Assembly (NCBI GenBank): GCA_016703665.1
Contig: JADJBS010000016.1
Coordinates: 85,168-149,167, forward strand
Source of the DNA: Candidatus Defluviibacillus avedoerensis
Lineage (GTDB): Bacteria > Pseudomonadota > Gammaproteobacteria > Burkholderiales > Burkholderiaceae_C
Length of the DNA stretch: 64,000 nucleotides
Direction of reading: 5' to 3'
Shown: positions 43,578 through 52,161 of the stretch, one piece after another
How positions within the stretch are numbered: the first letter of the stretch is position 1
Layout: each line of letters begins with the position of its first letter
Program-made: the position numbers and the translations under genes
Notes under the pieces: model-generated
Databases searched by the model: none
The model's input: the letters and a program-made list of their open reading frames with translations, nothing else
Told to the model about the DNA's origin: nothing

Positions 43578-46268
43578 ATGGACAAACATTTTCTCACTCC
43601 GCTTTTTCAACCTGAAACCATTGCCGTCTTTGTAGGCAACGCTGACACGCCAGATAGGCATACCCCCACGGCCATCGCGCTGTCTGAAGCAATCAAGGCA
43701 CAGAACTTTTCTGGCAAGCTGTTCTTTCTGGATATTCATACCTCCGGCACATTGGCCGATCTGGCGCAGACCCGCGCCGACCTGGCCATCATTGCGCTCT
43801 CGCCTGCAGACACTTTGGCCGCACTCGAACTTGCTGGCCGGATCAAGTGCCGAGCTGCGGTCGTCCTGGGAACAGGCATCAAAGCGGCAGAAGCGATCGA
43901 GATGCACCAGTTGGCCAAGCGCCACGGTATGTACCTGCTTGGCCCCAATGGGATGGGCTTTCAGCGCCCCCGTCTGAATCTGAATGCCAGCGTGATTGGA
44001 AACATGGCAGCCAAAGGTCCACTGGCCCTGGTGTCGCAATCCGGCGCATTAACCTCCTCAATTCTGGACTGGGCTGCCAAGAATGGGGTCGGGTTTTCAA
44101 CTGTCATATCCCTCGGTCCCAATAGCGGCGTGGGGCTGGCACAGGCTCTCGACTTCTTGGCCTCCGATGGAGAGACACACAGCATCGTGGTCTACATGGA
44201 AGGCATCTCTAACGCTCGCAATTTCATGAGCGCATTGCGCGCTGCGGCCAGTGCCAAACCGGTGGTAGTGCTCAAGGCTGGTCGCAAGCCAGCAGGCAAT
44301 ACAGCCGCCAAGACCCACAGCGGTGCAATTGTGGGGAGCGATGATGTTTTTGACGCGGCGTTACGCCGCGCTGGGGCCGTGCGGGTCCGCTCCTTTGTTC
44401 AGCTGTTTTCTGCCGCCAAATGCTTGGCGTCGCGTTACCGCCCCGTTGGGCGGCGCCTGGCCATCATCACCAACGGTGGCGGCCCTGGCGTGCTGGCTGC
44501 CGACTGGATCAGCGAGATTGAACTCCAACTGGGAAAACTATCGCCAGAGTCAGCGAGGGCATTGCATCCAGCGTTGCCGCCGTTGGCAACCCTGACTGAC
44601 CTGATTGACCTGTCTGAAGAGGCTACCGCAGATCATTACCGCGCAGCAATTGAGGTCGCGGGTAAGGAGGGTGGTATCGACGGCATGCTGGTGGTGTATT
44701 CGCCCAAATCAGGCGTCGACGCACAGGCCGTGGCCAATGCCATTGCAGAACTCCGTCCACGCCTGAACAAGCCATTGCTGAGCTGCTGGATGGGTGACTC
44801 TTCTGTCAGTGAGGCACGCGCCACCTTGGCGACGGCACTGATACCCACCTTCCGCACGCCAGAAGCTGCCGTGGGGGCGTTTGGCAACATCGCCAGCTTC
44901 TACCAAAACCAGCAGTTGCTGCAGCAGACACCACCGCCGTTGACCTCGCATGCCGCACCGGACATTGAAGGCGCTCGCCTGCTGATTGAAGGCGTCTTGG
45001 CAGAGCGCCGCAAGGTATTGACCGAAATGGAATCCAAGGCACTTCTGGCGGCCTTCCATATTCCGGTGACCAAGACCATCCTGGCCCGCAATGCGAGTGA
45101 GGCCATGATGATTGCCTCACAGTTGGGTTTCCCCGTGGCGCTCAAGATTGATTCGCCCGACATTACACACAAATCTGACGTCAATGGCGTTGCGCTGAAC
45201 ATCATGAACGCAGTGGGCGTACGCGACACCTACAACGACATGGTTCAAGCGGTTTCCAAGCTACAGCCCGGCGCGAAAATCAATGGCGTGACGGTGCAGA
45301 ACATGGCCCGCAGCAAGCGGGGTCGTGAGCTGTACATCGGACTGGTCACTGACGATCCGTTTGGCCCGGTGATTGCGTTCGGCGCAGGCGGCACGATGAT
45401 TGAGCTGATCAATGACCGTGCAATGGAGCTGCCGCCGCTGAACCAGTTTTTGGCGCGCAGCCTGATTGAGCGCGCTCGGGTATCAGAAACCTTGGACGAA
45501 TGGCGAGGAGCCAGCGCCGTTGACCGCGATGCGCTGGAGCAGGTGCTGTTGCGCGTATCCGAAATGGTGTGCGAGCTGCCACAGTTGCGCGAGATGGACA
45601 TCAACCCCATCATCGTGGACGAATCTGGTGCAGTAGCCGTCGATGCCCGAATCGTCATCGACAATGCATCCCAAGGGATTGATGGGCATAGCCGCAACTA
45701 CAACCACTTGGCTATTCTTCCTTATCCAGCAAGGTACGAGCAGGTTTGGCCGTTGCGCGGAGGTGGTCAGGTCACAGTACGGCCGATTCACCCCGATGAT
45801 GCACAGATGCTGCAACGCCTGGTACGCGAGCTATCGCCAGAAAATCGCTATTTCCGCTTTGTGTCGTCAATCGCCGAATTGCCGCCGTCGATGCTGTCGC
45901 GCTTTACGCTGATTGACTATGACCGTGAAATGGCCCTGGTTGCGGTGATCCGAGAGCGCAAGGCTGATGACGCTGGCGAATTCATCGAAACCGAGCGCAT
46001 TGTGGGCGTGTCACGCTACATCACCAACCCCGATAAATCGAGCTGCGAGTTCTCGCTGCTGGTGGCAGACGACATGGGTGGCATGGGTCTGGGCTCACGC
46101 CTGATGCTTAGCATCATGGAGGTGGCCCGCGATAAGGGTTTGTCCGAAATTGATGGGTTGGTGTTGGCCAACAACCCCAACATGCTCAAGTTGATGCGGG
46201 GCCTGGGCTACACCATCAAGACCTTTGCCGAAGATCCTGATTTCAAAATCGTGTCACATCCCCTTTGA
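43578..46268 (+). CDS. Bifunctional NDP-forming acyl-CoA synthetase/GNAT acetyltransferase
   Basis: 896 residues of the PatZ/Pat type. Order: CoA-binding fold (about 1-130, GPNGMGFQRPRLNLN), succinyl-CoA-synthetase-like flavodoxin domain, ATP-grasp domain (FPVALKIDSPDITHKSDVNGV), then a C-terminal GNAT domain (VRPIHPDDAQMLQRLVRELSPENRYFRF; acetyl-CoA site MGGMGLGSRLMLSIM). Such proteins acetylate acyl-CoA synthetases or other lysines, or make acyl-CoA. The preceding gene is an HDAC-like deacetylase, 70 bp upstream. A hairpin with T-run closes the unit. Confidence 0.9.
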   Translation: MDKHFLTPLFQPETIAVFVGNADTPDRHTPTAIALSEAIKAQNFSGKLFFLDIHTSGTLADLAQTRADLAIIALSPADTLAALELAGRIKCRAAVVLGTGIKAAEAIEMHQLAKRHGMYLLGPNGMGFQRPRLNLNASVIGNMAAKGPLALVSQSGALTSSILDWAAKNGVGFSTVISLGPNSGVGLAQALDFLASDGETHSIVVYMEGISNARNFMSALRAAASAKPVVVLKAGRKPAGNTAAKTHSGAIVGSDDVFDAALRRAGAVRVRSFVQLFSAAKCLASRYRPVGRRLAIITNGGGPGVLAADWISEIELQLGKLSPESARALHPALPPLATLTDLIDLSEEATADHYRAAIEVAGKEGGIDGMLVVYSPKSGVDAQAVANAIAELRPRLNKPLLSCWMGDSSVSEARATLATALIPTFRTPEAAVGAFGNIASFYQNQQLLQQTPPPLTSHAAPDIEGARLLIEGVLAERRKVLTEMESKALLAAFHIPVTKTILARNASEAMMIASQLGFPVALKIDSPDITHKSDVNGVALNIMNAVGVRDTYNDMVQAVSKLQPGAKINGVTVQNMARSKRGRELYIGLVTDDPFGPVIAFGAGGTMIELINDRAMELPPLNQFLARSLIERARVSETLDEWRGASAVDRDALEQVLLRVSEMVCELPQLREMDINPIIVDESGAVAVDARIVIDNASQGIDGHSRNYNHLAILPYPARYEQVWPLRGGGQVTVRPIHPDDAQMLQRLVRELSPENRYFRFVSSIAELPPSMLSRFTLIDYDREMALVAVIRERKADDAGEFIETERIVGVSRYITNPDKSSCEFSLLVADDMGGMGLGSRLMLSIMEVARDKGLSEIDGLVLANNPNMLKLMRGLGYTIKTFAEDPDFKIVSHPL

Positions 46269-46276
46269 ACACACTG

Positions 46277-46305
46277 GCTGCTCTAGGCGGGGCGGCAGCT
46301 TTTTT
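46277..46305 (+). terminator. Rho-independent terminator
   Basis: GCTGC at 46277-46281 pairs with GCAGC at 46295-46299, followed by six T. It lies between the acyl-CoA synthetase and the convergent rimO. Confidence 0.6.
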
Positions 46306-47692
46306 ATACCGGGCGCGCGATCAGGTCGTGGCCCCGGGTCCCAACAATCACAGCTTTGGTGAACTCCCCCACTTTGAGGGTCTTGCTGATCTTCTCGGGG
46401 GGCAGCAATTGAACAGTGCCGTCAATTTCCGGCGCATCGGCATAAGTACGCCCGACTCCGCCCTTCTTGCCTAGACCGGGCGCAGAGTCCACCAACACCT
46501 GCATGGTCGCGCCGACACGCTTTTGTAACTTGGCCGCAGATACTTGCTCTGCGACCGCCATGAAGCGCGCGCGACGCTCTTCGCGCAGCTCCAGCGGCAG
46601 CATATCGGGTATATCGTTGGCGACTGCACCATCAACTGCACTGTAGGCAAAGCAACCCGCTCGGTCAATTTGCGCCTCGACCATGAAGTCAAGCAGGTGT
46701 TGAAACTCTTCTTCCGTCTCGCCGGGAAAACCCGCAATGAAAGTGCTGCGGATCACCATGTGCGGGCTTGCTTCGCGCCAGCGCGCGATGCGCTCCAGGT
46801 TTCTCTCTCCACTCGCGGGGCGCTTCATGCGCTTAAGCACATCTGGGTGGCTGTGCTGGAACGGCACATCGAGGTAAGGAAGAATATGGCCAGACGCCAT
46901 CAAGGGAATCACATCATCCACCGACGGATACGGATACACATAGTGCAAACGCACCCAGGCGCCATAAGGTTCGGCGAGGGTGCCTAAAGTTTCTACCAGT
47001 TCCAGCATGCGGGTCTTGACGGGTTTGCCGTCCCAGAAGCCGGTGCGGTACTTCACGTCTACGCCGTAGGCCGACGTGTCCTGACTGATTACCAGGAGCT
47101 CTTTGACACCGCCTTCGAACAGTGCACGTGCCTCATTCAGCACCTCGCCAATCGGGCGCGACACCAAGTCGCCGCGCAGAGAGGGGATGATGCAGAACGT
47201 ACAGCGATGGTTACAGCCTTCACTGATCTTCAGGTAAGCGTAGTGCTTGGGCGTGAGCTTGATCCCTGCGATGCCAAACGCACCTGGCACCAGATCCACA
47301 AAGGGGTCGTGAGGTTTGGGTAGATGGGCATGCACGGCATCCATCACCTCCTGGGTTGCATGGGGGCCGGTCACAGCCAGCACACTGGGGTGAATACTTC
47401 TGACAAGATTGGTGCCCCCAGCAGCCCCTCCCGCAGAGCGCGCCCCCAGACAACCGGTGACGATAACCTTGCCGTTCTCAGCCAACGCTTCACCAATCGT
47501 GTCCAGGCTCTCCTTGACCGCGTCATCAATAAACCCACAGGTATTGACGATGACCAGGTCTGCGCCAGCAAAGGTCTTGGAGGTTTGATAGCCCTCAGCG
47601 CTCAATTGGGTGAGGATCAGTTCGGAGTCGGTCAGTGCCTTCGGGCAACCCAGGCTGACGAACCCGACCTTGGGAAATGTCGTTGTACTCAT
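46304..47692 (-). CDS. rimO: Ribosomal protein S12 (Asp89) methylthiotransferase RimO
   Basis: 462 residues. N-terminal MTTase domain (VGFVSLGCPKALTDSE, IVNTCGFIDDAV), radical-SAM site EGCNHRCTFCIIPSLRG and a C-terminal TRAM domain. It modifies uS12 using S-adenosylmethionine and two iron-sulfur centres. AGGAGG lies directly against the ATG, an unusually short spacing, but no better in-frame start is seen before the conserved N-terminus. Downstream of phaR on the same strand. Confidence 0.95.
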   Translation of the reverse strand: MSTTTFPKVGFVSLGCPKALTDSELILTQLSAEGYQTSKTFAGADLVIVNTCGFIDDAVKESLDTIGEALAENGKVIVTGCLGARSAGGAAGGTNLVRSIHPSVLAVTGPHATQEVMDAVHAHLPKPHDPFVDLVPGAFGIAGIKLTPKHYAYLKISEGCNHRCTFCIIPSLRGDLVSRPIGEVLNEARALFEGGVKELLVISQDTSAYGVDVKYRTGFWDGKPVKTRMLELVETLGTLAEPYGAWVRLHYVYPYPSVDDVIPLMASGHILPYLDVPFQHSHPDVLKRMKRPASGERNLERIARWREASPHMVIRSTFIAGFPGETEEEFQHLLDFMVEAQIDRAGCFAYSAVDGAVANDIPDMLPLELREERRARFMAVAEQVSAAKLQKRVGATMQVLVDSAPGLGKKGGVGRTYADAPEIDGTVQLLPPEKISKTLKVGEFTKAVIVGTRGHDLIARPV

Positions 47693-47750
47693 CCTCCTAT
47701 TGTCGCCGCTGGCAGGTCAGCCCCCGCTGCGTCAAATTCGAGCCAAAACG

Positions 47751-48284
47751 TCAAGCCTTGGGCTTGAAGGCGCCGAGCATCTGCTCAGCCTGCTTTTGCA
47801 TCTGCTCTTGCATCTGGGTAAACACCGTTTTGGACTGTTCCGCGTAATTGCCCATGGCGCTTTGCAGCAAGGGAGACTGCAAGGACATAAACTGAGCCCA
47901 GGTCTCAGGAGTAAAGGCTTTGGTCTGCTCCGACATCTTGGTCTGCATGTCCATAAAGGCCTGCATGTTCTTCTCGAGATAACTGCCCATGAAGCCCTGC
48001 ATGGCATGGCCGTAAAAGCGGATGATGTTGCGCAACACAGCTTCGGTGAACATGGGCGCGCCACCAGCCTCCTCCTCCAGGATGATTTGCAGCAAGATGC
48101 TGCGGGTCAGGTCCTCATGGGTCTTGACGTCACGCACAACAAAAATGGTGCCTGTCATGACCAGTTGCTTGACTTCGGTGACCGTGATGTAGCTCGACGT
48201 TTCGGTGTCGTACAGGCGACGATTGGGGTACTTCTTGATAATGCGCGGAGTCGGTCCGGAGGTATGGGCTGATGGGCTGGGCAC
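47751..48284 (-). CDS. phaR: Polyhydroxyalkanoate synthesis repressor PhaR
   Basis: 177 residues. The conserved DNA-binding part RIIKKYPNRRLYDTETSSYIT and the PHB-accumulation regulator domain (HEDLTRSILLQIILEEE, FYGHAMQGFMGSYLEKNMQAF) are clear. PhaR senses PHB and represses phasin genes. I place the start at the GTG at 48284, with AGGAG eight bases upstream; a frame reaching 48323 is longer but lacks a site. It points to PHB storage. No phaC, phaA or phaB is in the window. Confidence 0.94.
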   Translation of the reverse strand: MPSPSAHTSGPTPRIIKKYPNRRLYDTETSSYITVTEVKQLVMTGTIFVVRDVKTHEDLTRSILLQIILEEEAGGAPMFTEAVLRNIIRFYGHAMQGFMGSYLEKNMQAFMDMQTKMSEQTKAFTPETWAQFMSLQSPLLQSAMGNYAEQSKTVFTQMQEQMQKQAEQMLGAFKPKA

Positions 48285-48421
48285 GAAGAAAACTCCTGAA
48301 CTCGAGAACACGAAATGATGCACCGTATAAGTGCATCAACGTATAGATTTTAAGGACCGCCTAGTTGAAGGATCGCAGAGGTTTACCCTGATCTGAAGGA
48401 TTGTGCTCTCAAATAAATACA

Positions 48422-48451
48422 AAAGCCCGGCACAGGGTTGTACCGGGCTTT
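48422..48451 (-). terminator. Rho-independent terminator of aceA
   Basis: AAAGCCCGG and CCGGGCTTT form a 9-bp stem. On the minus strand the stem is followed by TTGTATTTATTT. It lies 41 bp beyond the aceA stop. Confidence 0.75.
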
Positions 48452-48492
48452 GCACAGCTCTCTGGCCTCAGGCGTAAGGCCAAAATTTCAGT

Positions 48493-49812
48493 TTAGTGGA
48501 ACTGCTCTTCCTCTGTGGAACCAGTCAGTGCGGTAACGCTGGACTTGCCACCCTGGATCACAGTGGTCACTTCGTCAAAGTAACCAGTGCCCACTTCCTG
48601 CTGATGCGACACGAAGCTATAGCCGCGCTCGCGGGCTGCGAATTCGGGTTCTTGCACCTTCTCGACATAGGCAGACATACCGCGCTTGACGTAGTCCTGT
48701 GCCAAGTCGAACATGTGGTACCACATGTTGTGGATGCCGGCCAACGTGATGAACTGGTACTTGTAACCCATTGCACCCAGTTCACGCTGGAACTTGGCAA
48801 TGGTTGCGTCGTCCAGATTCTTCTTCCAGTTGAAGGAAGGAGAGCAGTTGTAAGCCAACAACTTGCCTGGGTGCTTGGCGTGCACAGCCTCTGCAAACTT
48901 GCGGGCAAAGTCCAGGTCAGGGGTACCCGTTTCGCACCACACCAGATCAGCGTAGTCAGCGTAGGCCACAGCGCGGGAGATGGCTTGGTCCATGCCCTTG
49001 CGGGTCTTGTAGAAGCCTTCAGCAGTGCGCTCGCCAGTCAAGAAAGGCTTGTCGTTCTCGTCGTAGTCGCTGGTCAACAGGTCAGCTGCTTCGGCATCGG
49101 TACGGGCGATCACCAGAGTAGGCACGCCGTAAACGTCAGCAGCCATACGGGCAGCGATCAGTTTTTGGCAAGCTTCAGTGGTAGGCACCAAGACCTTGCC
49201 ACCCATGTGACCGCACTTCTTGACGGACGCCAACTGGTCTTCGAAGTGAACACCACCGGCACCCGCGCGGATCATGGCCTTCATCAACTCATAGGCATTC
49301 AAAACGCCACCGAAACCGGCTTCAGCATCGGCCACGATAGGTGCGTGGTAGTCGATGTAGCCTGCGTCGCCTGGGTTCACGCCCTTGGACCACTGGATTT
49401 CGTCTGCACGGGTGAAAGAGTTGTTGATACGCTCCACAACCTTTGGCACCGAGTCCACGGGGTACAGGGACTGGTCTGGGTACATGGCGGAGTATTCGTT
49501 GTTGTCTGCAGCGACTTGCCAGCCAGACAGATAGATGGCCTTGATGCCCGCCTTGACTTGCTGCATGGCTTGGCCACCGGTCAGCGCACCCAGGCAGTTG
49601 ACATACGGCTCGTTGTTCACCAAGTCCCACAGTTTTTCAGCGCCGCGGCGAGCCAAAGTGTGCTCGACCTGGAAAGACCCGCGCAGACGGACCACGTCAG
49701 CAGCGGTATAGCCGCGCTTGATGCCCTTCCAGCGTGGGTTGTTGGCCCAGTCTTTTTCCAGCGCGTCAATTTGCTGCTGGCGGCTCAATTGTTCGGTAAG
49801 GGATTTAGGCAT
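48493..49812 (-). CDS. aceA: Isocitrate lyase
   Basis: 439 residues. The catalytic KKCGHMGGK loop and substrate residues in QWSKGVNPGDAGYIDYHAPIVADAEAGFGG are intact. It splits isocitrate to glyoxylate and succinate, diverting carbon around the decarboxylations of the TCA cycle, and so competes with the Icd encoded at 7959-10190. Its upstream region bears two dyads likely to control it. No malate synthase gene is adjacent. Confidence 0.97.
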   Translation of the reverse strand: MPKSLTEQLSRQQQIDALEKDWANNPRWKGIKRGYTAADVVRLRGSFQVEHTLARRGAEKLWDLVNNEPYVNCLGALTGGQAMQQVKAGIKAIYLSGWQVAADNNEYSAMYPDQSLYPVDSVPKVVERINNSFTRADEIQWSKGVNPGDAGYIDYHAPIVADAEAGFGGVLNAYELMKAMIRAGAGGVHFEDQLASVKKCGHMGGKVLVPTTEACQKLIAARMAADVYGVPTLVIARTDAEAADLLTSDYDENDKPFLTGERTAEGFYKTRKGMDQAISRAVAYADYADLVWCETGTPDLDFARKFAEAVHAKHPGKLLAYNCSPSFNWKKNLDDATIAKFQRELGAMGYKYQFITLAGIHNMWYHMFDLAQDYVKRGMSAYVEKVQEPEFAARERGYSFVSHQQEVGTGYFDEVTTVIQGGKSSVTALTGSTEEEQFH

Positions 49813-49888
49813 TCAATTACTCCTGAGGTTAAGACTAAGAAAGAGGTTCTGCACTGATGCAATTCGTGTGCCGATGCAGGAATTGTAA

Positions 49889-49902
49889 GTCTTATACAAG
49901 AC
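49889..49902. promoter_or_regulatory. Dyad 1 upstream of aceA
   Basis: GTCTTATACAAGAC is a 14-bp near-perfect palindrome, 77 bp upstream of the aceA start. A sister copy lies 30 bp further upstream. Confidence 0.5.
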
Positions 49903-49918
49903 ATGATTTCAATCTTAT

Positions 49919-49932
49919 GTCTTATATAAGAT
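49919..49932. promoter_or_regulatory. Dyad 2 upstream of aceA
   Basis: GTCTTATATAAGAT is a 14-bp palindrome except for its outermost bases. It is nearly identical to dyad 1, and the centres are 30 bp (about three helix turns) apart, so a dimeric regulator could bind both on the same face. The family of the regulator is not known; GntR- or TetR-like is possible. Confidence 0.5.
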
Positions 49933-50093
49933 ATAAATTTTCTTTTTTAAAATCAACAACATAAGTGTGCTTTATCTCAATATTAAACTTTATTTCTCAT
50001 ATTGAGAAATTTTGCTGCCATGCAGCATTTCAATTTTTCATAATGTGAATTGAGATTTTTACATCAAGAAAACCTTCTCCCCTGGTGTTGGTA

Positions 50094-50504
50094 TCAGCGG
50101 CCTTTGACCCAGTCCCCACCGTGGATGAGCGGCTTGCCGACGACATAGGCCGGATTGATCTCGTACACGATGCAGGAGATTGCGCGTTCATCAATCTGCA
50201 CCACAACAGTCCGCTTGAAATATTCATCGGTCTGCTGCGGATACAACTCCTCAATTTCATCCAGCTTGCGCTCCAGCGCAGGGGTGATGACATAAACCTC
50301 GCCAGTCACATCAGCATCTCCACCCAGCAGCATGCCGGGGTAGCGGCCCAAGTGAAAAAGCTGCCCTTTGATCGTGGCCGAGGCAACAAACACCGGCGGC
50401 GGTGTCAATCGGTTGATATCGTTGTCATCACCTCGGCGCAGGGTGCCATACACAAAGACATGACACGTGTCGTTGGCGATATCGTCTGCTGTGGCTTCAG
50501 GCAT
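50094..50504 (-). CDS. Gamma-glutamylcyclotransferase-like (AIG2/GGCT) protein
   Basis: 136 residues from ATG 50504. VFVYGTLRRGD is the substrate-binding YGSL-type loop, and GQLFHLGRYPGML and LDEIEELYP complete the fold with the catalytic Glu. Such enzymes cyclise gamma-glutamyl dipeptides or act on related amides. The start overlaps the divergent DMT transporter start. Longer frames to 50597 lack homology. Confidence 0.85.
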   Translation of the reverse strand: MPEATADDIANDTCHVFVYGTLRRGDDNDINRLTPPPVFVASATIKGQLFHLGRYPGMLLGGDADVTGEVYVITPALERKLDEIEELYPQQTDEYFKRTVVVQIDERAISCIVYEINPAYVVGKPLIHGGDWVKGR

Positions 50505-51447
50505 GATCCAGTGCTTTAAAAAGACGACGAGTGTAGTGAATCCCCCTGCCCATCTCCCGCAACCAGCTTTCGCGTATGCCAGCCTGGCCCTGAGCATGTC
50601 GCTGGTAGGCAGTTATGTGGCGCTGTCAAAGCCGCTGGCCGCAGCGCTACCTATTTTCTTGCTCGCTTGGCTGCGATTTGGCATTGGCGTCATCGCCATG
50701 GCAGGCTGGCTCAAGCGTGAGCCCAATGAGCAACCCATGACACTGCAGACGCGCTGGTTGGTGTTTCTTGAGTCTTTCCTCGGCAACTTCCTGTTCTCGC
50801 TTTGCATGCTGTTTGGCGTGAGCATGACCAGCGCAGTGTCGGCAGGCGTCATCATGGCAGCCATTCCGGCCGTGGTGGCGTTGCTCAGCTTTGTATTCCT
50901 TCGCGAGCACATTGGTACACGGGTTTGGATGGCAATCGCCTGTGCTGCGGTCGGCATCGGAATGCTGTCCCTGTCAAAATCAGGGCATGCGGAGATTCAC
51001 GGTCGCGAATGGCTGGGTAATCTGCTGGTGCTGGGCTCTGTCCTGTGTGAGGCGGCGTATGCAGTCATCGGCAAAAAGCTGACCGGTGTCCTCAGTCCCA
51101 AACGCATCAGTGCCCTCATCAACCTTTGGGGCTTTGCCCTGATGACGCCCATGGGTCTCTATCAAGCCTGGGGCTTTGCGTTTGCCAACGTGACAATCAA
51201 CACATGGCTGCTGCTGATCTTCTACGCATTGGCAGCCAGCGTCTGGACCGTTTGGCTCTGGATGACCGGCTTGCGGTCTGTTCCTGCCGGTCAGGCTGGT
51301 GTATTCACGGTGATGCTGCCAGTGTCCGCAGCCGTGGTTGGCGTTGTAGCGTTGAACGAGTCATTCAAAGGCTTGCAATTGCTGGCGTTTGGCTTGGCAT
51401 TGGCGGGCGTTTTGCTCGCCACGCTGCCAACAAAAAACAAGGCCTAG
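50503..51447 (+). CDS. EamA/DMT-family transporter
   Basis: About 314 residues, ten predicted membrane segments, with two EamA repeats (SLVGSYVALSKPLAAALPIFLLAWLRFG and LGSVLCEAAYAVIGKKL). DMT proteins export amino acids or metabolites; the substrate is unknown. Start uncertain: ATG 50503 is used, GTG 50536 with less upstream overlap is possible. It is divergent from the cyclotransferase-like gene. Confidence 0.87.
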   Translation: MIQCFKKTTSVVNPPAHLPQPAFAYASLALSMSLVGSYVALSKPLAAALPIFLLAWLRFGIGVIAMAGWLKREPNEQPMTLQTRWLVFLESFLGNFLFSLCMLFGVSMTSAVSAGVIMAAIPAVVALLSFVFLREHIGTRVWMAIACAAVGIGMLSLSKSGHAEIHGREWLGNLLVLGSVLCEAAYAVIGKKLTGVLSPKRISALINLWGFALMTPMGLYQAWGFAFANVTINTWLLLIFYALAASVWTVWLWMTGLRSVPAGQAGVFTVMLPVSAAVVGVVALNESFKGLQLLAFGLALAGVLLATLPTKNKA

Positions 51448-51639
51448 AGACTGCTGTGTGGCCCTGAGCGCCCCTGGGAGCGCTCCTCTAGGCAAAAAAA
51501 CATCATCTCCGAGTGAAAACACGATGAAAAATACGCTTTCCCCCTTGGAAACTGTGTTCTTTGGCCTTAGCATCGCCATTGCCAGTGAGGAGCCCTCTTC
51601 ACTGGAGATAAGTTCAAACTCCTAGAAGGACAAACTATC

Positions 51640-52104
51640 ATGGCAACTGCAAAAGCACCCGCGAAGAAAGCGGCCCCGGCAAAGAAAGCTGCACCAGCTA
51701 AAAAGGCTGCAGCGCCTGCCAAGAAAGCCGCCGCACCGGCGAAGAAAGCAGCAGCTCCTGCAAAGAAAGCTGCAGCGCCTGCCAAGAAGGCCGCAGCACC
51801 GGCTAAGAAGGCAGCTCCACCCAAGAAGGCTGCTGCCAAAAAGCCAGCCGCCAAGCGCACCGTCAATGCTGCCTTCATGAAGGCACTCACACCAAGCGCC
51901 GCACTGGCCGCTGTGGTGGGCGCAACGCCCCTGCCACGCACCGAGATCGTCAGCAAGCTGTGGGTCTACATCAAGAAGAACAAGCTGCAAGACGCTGTTA
52001 ACAAGCGCATGATCAACGCAGACGCCAAGCTGAAAGAGATTTTCGGCAAAGCCCAGGTGTCCATGTTTGAACTGGCTGCCCTTATCGGCAAGCACGTCAA
52101 ATAA
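51640..52104 (+). CDS. SWIB/MDM2-domain protein with lysine/alanine-rich histone-H1-like tail
   Basis: 154 residues. Residues 1-75 are a low-complexity tail built on PAKKAAA repeats, resembling the C-terminal tails of histone H1; residues about 76-154 form a SWIB domain (MKALTPSAALAAVVGATPLPRTEIVSKLWVYIKKNKLQD, quoted in part). SWIB domains in bacteria are mostly found in chlamydiae and betaproteobacteria. It is probably a DNA-binding, nucleoid-associated protein. GAAGGA precedes the ATG; a good terminator follows. Confidence 0.9.
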   Translation: MATAKAPAKKAAPAKKAAPAKKAAAPAKKAAAPAKKAAAPAKKAAAPAKKAAAPAKKAAPPKKAAAKKPAAKRTVNAAFMKALTPSAALAAVVGATPLPRTEIVSKLWVYIKKNKLQDAVNKRMINADAKLKEIFGKAQVSMFELAALIGKHVK

Positions 52105-52126
52105 GCACTTCAGCGCTTGTCAGAAA

Positions 52127-52150
52127 GGCCGCAGCGATGCGGCCTTTTTT
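52127..52150 (+). terminator. Rho-independent terminator of the SWIB gene
   Basis: GGCCGCA and TGCGGCC form a 7-bp stem around GCGA, followed by TTTTTT. The opposite strand has an A-run before the stem, so it may also serve the convergent TPP enzyme gene. Confidence 0.9.
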
Positions 52151-52161
52151 ATTGTTGGAGC

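Noticed and set aside
48496..49857. A 453-codon open frame opposite aceA
   Set aside because: Antisense shadow of isocitrate lyase; valine/histidine-rich shadow composition.
51523..51624. A 33-residue open frame (MKNTLSPLETVFFG...) before the SWIB gene
   Set aside because: No clear ribosome-binding site, and no family recognised. Too weak to list as a gene.
51650..51850. Repeated GCxAAGAAAGC units as a repeat array
   Set aside because: These are codon repeats of the PAKKAAA tail of the SWIB protein, not an intergenic array.
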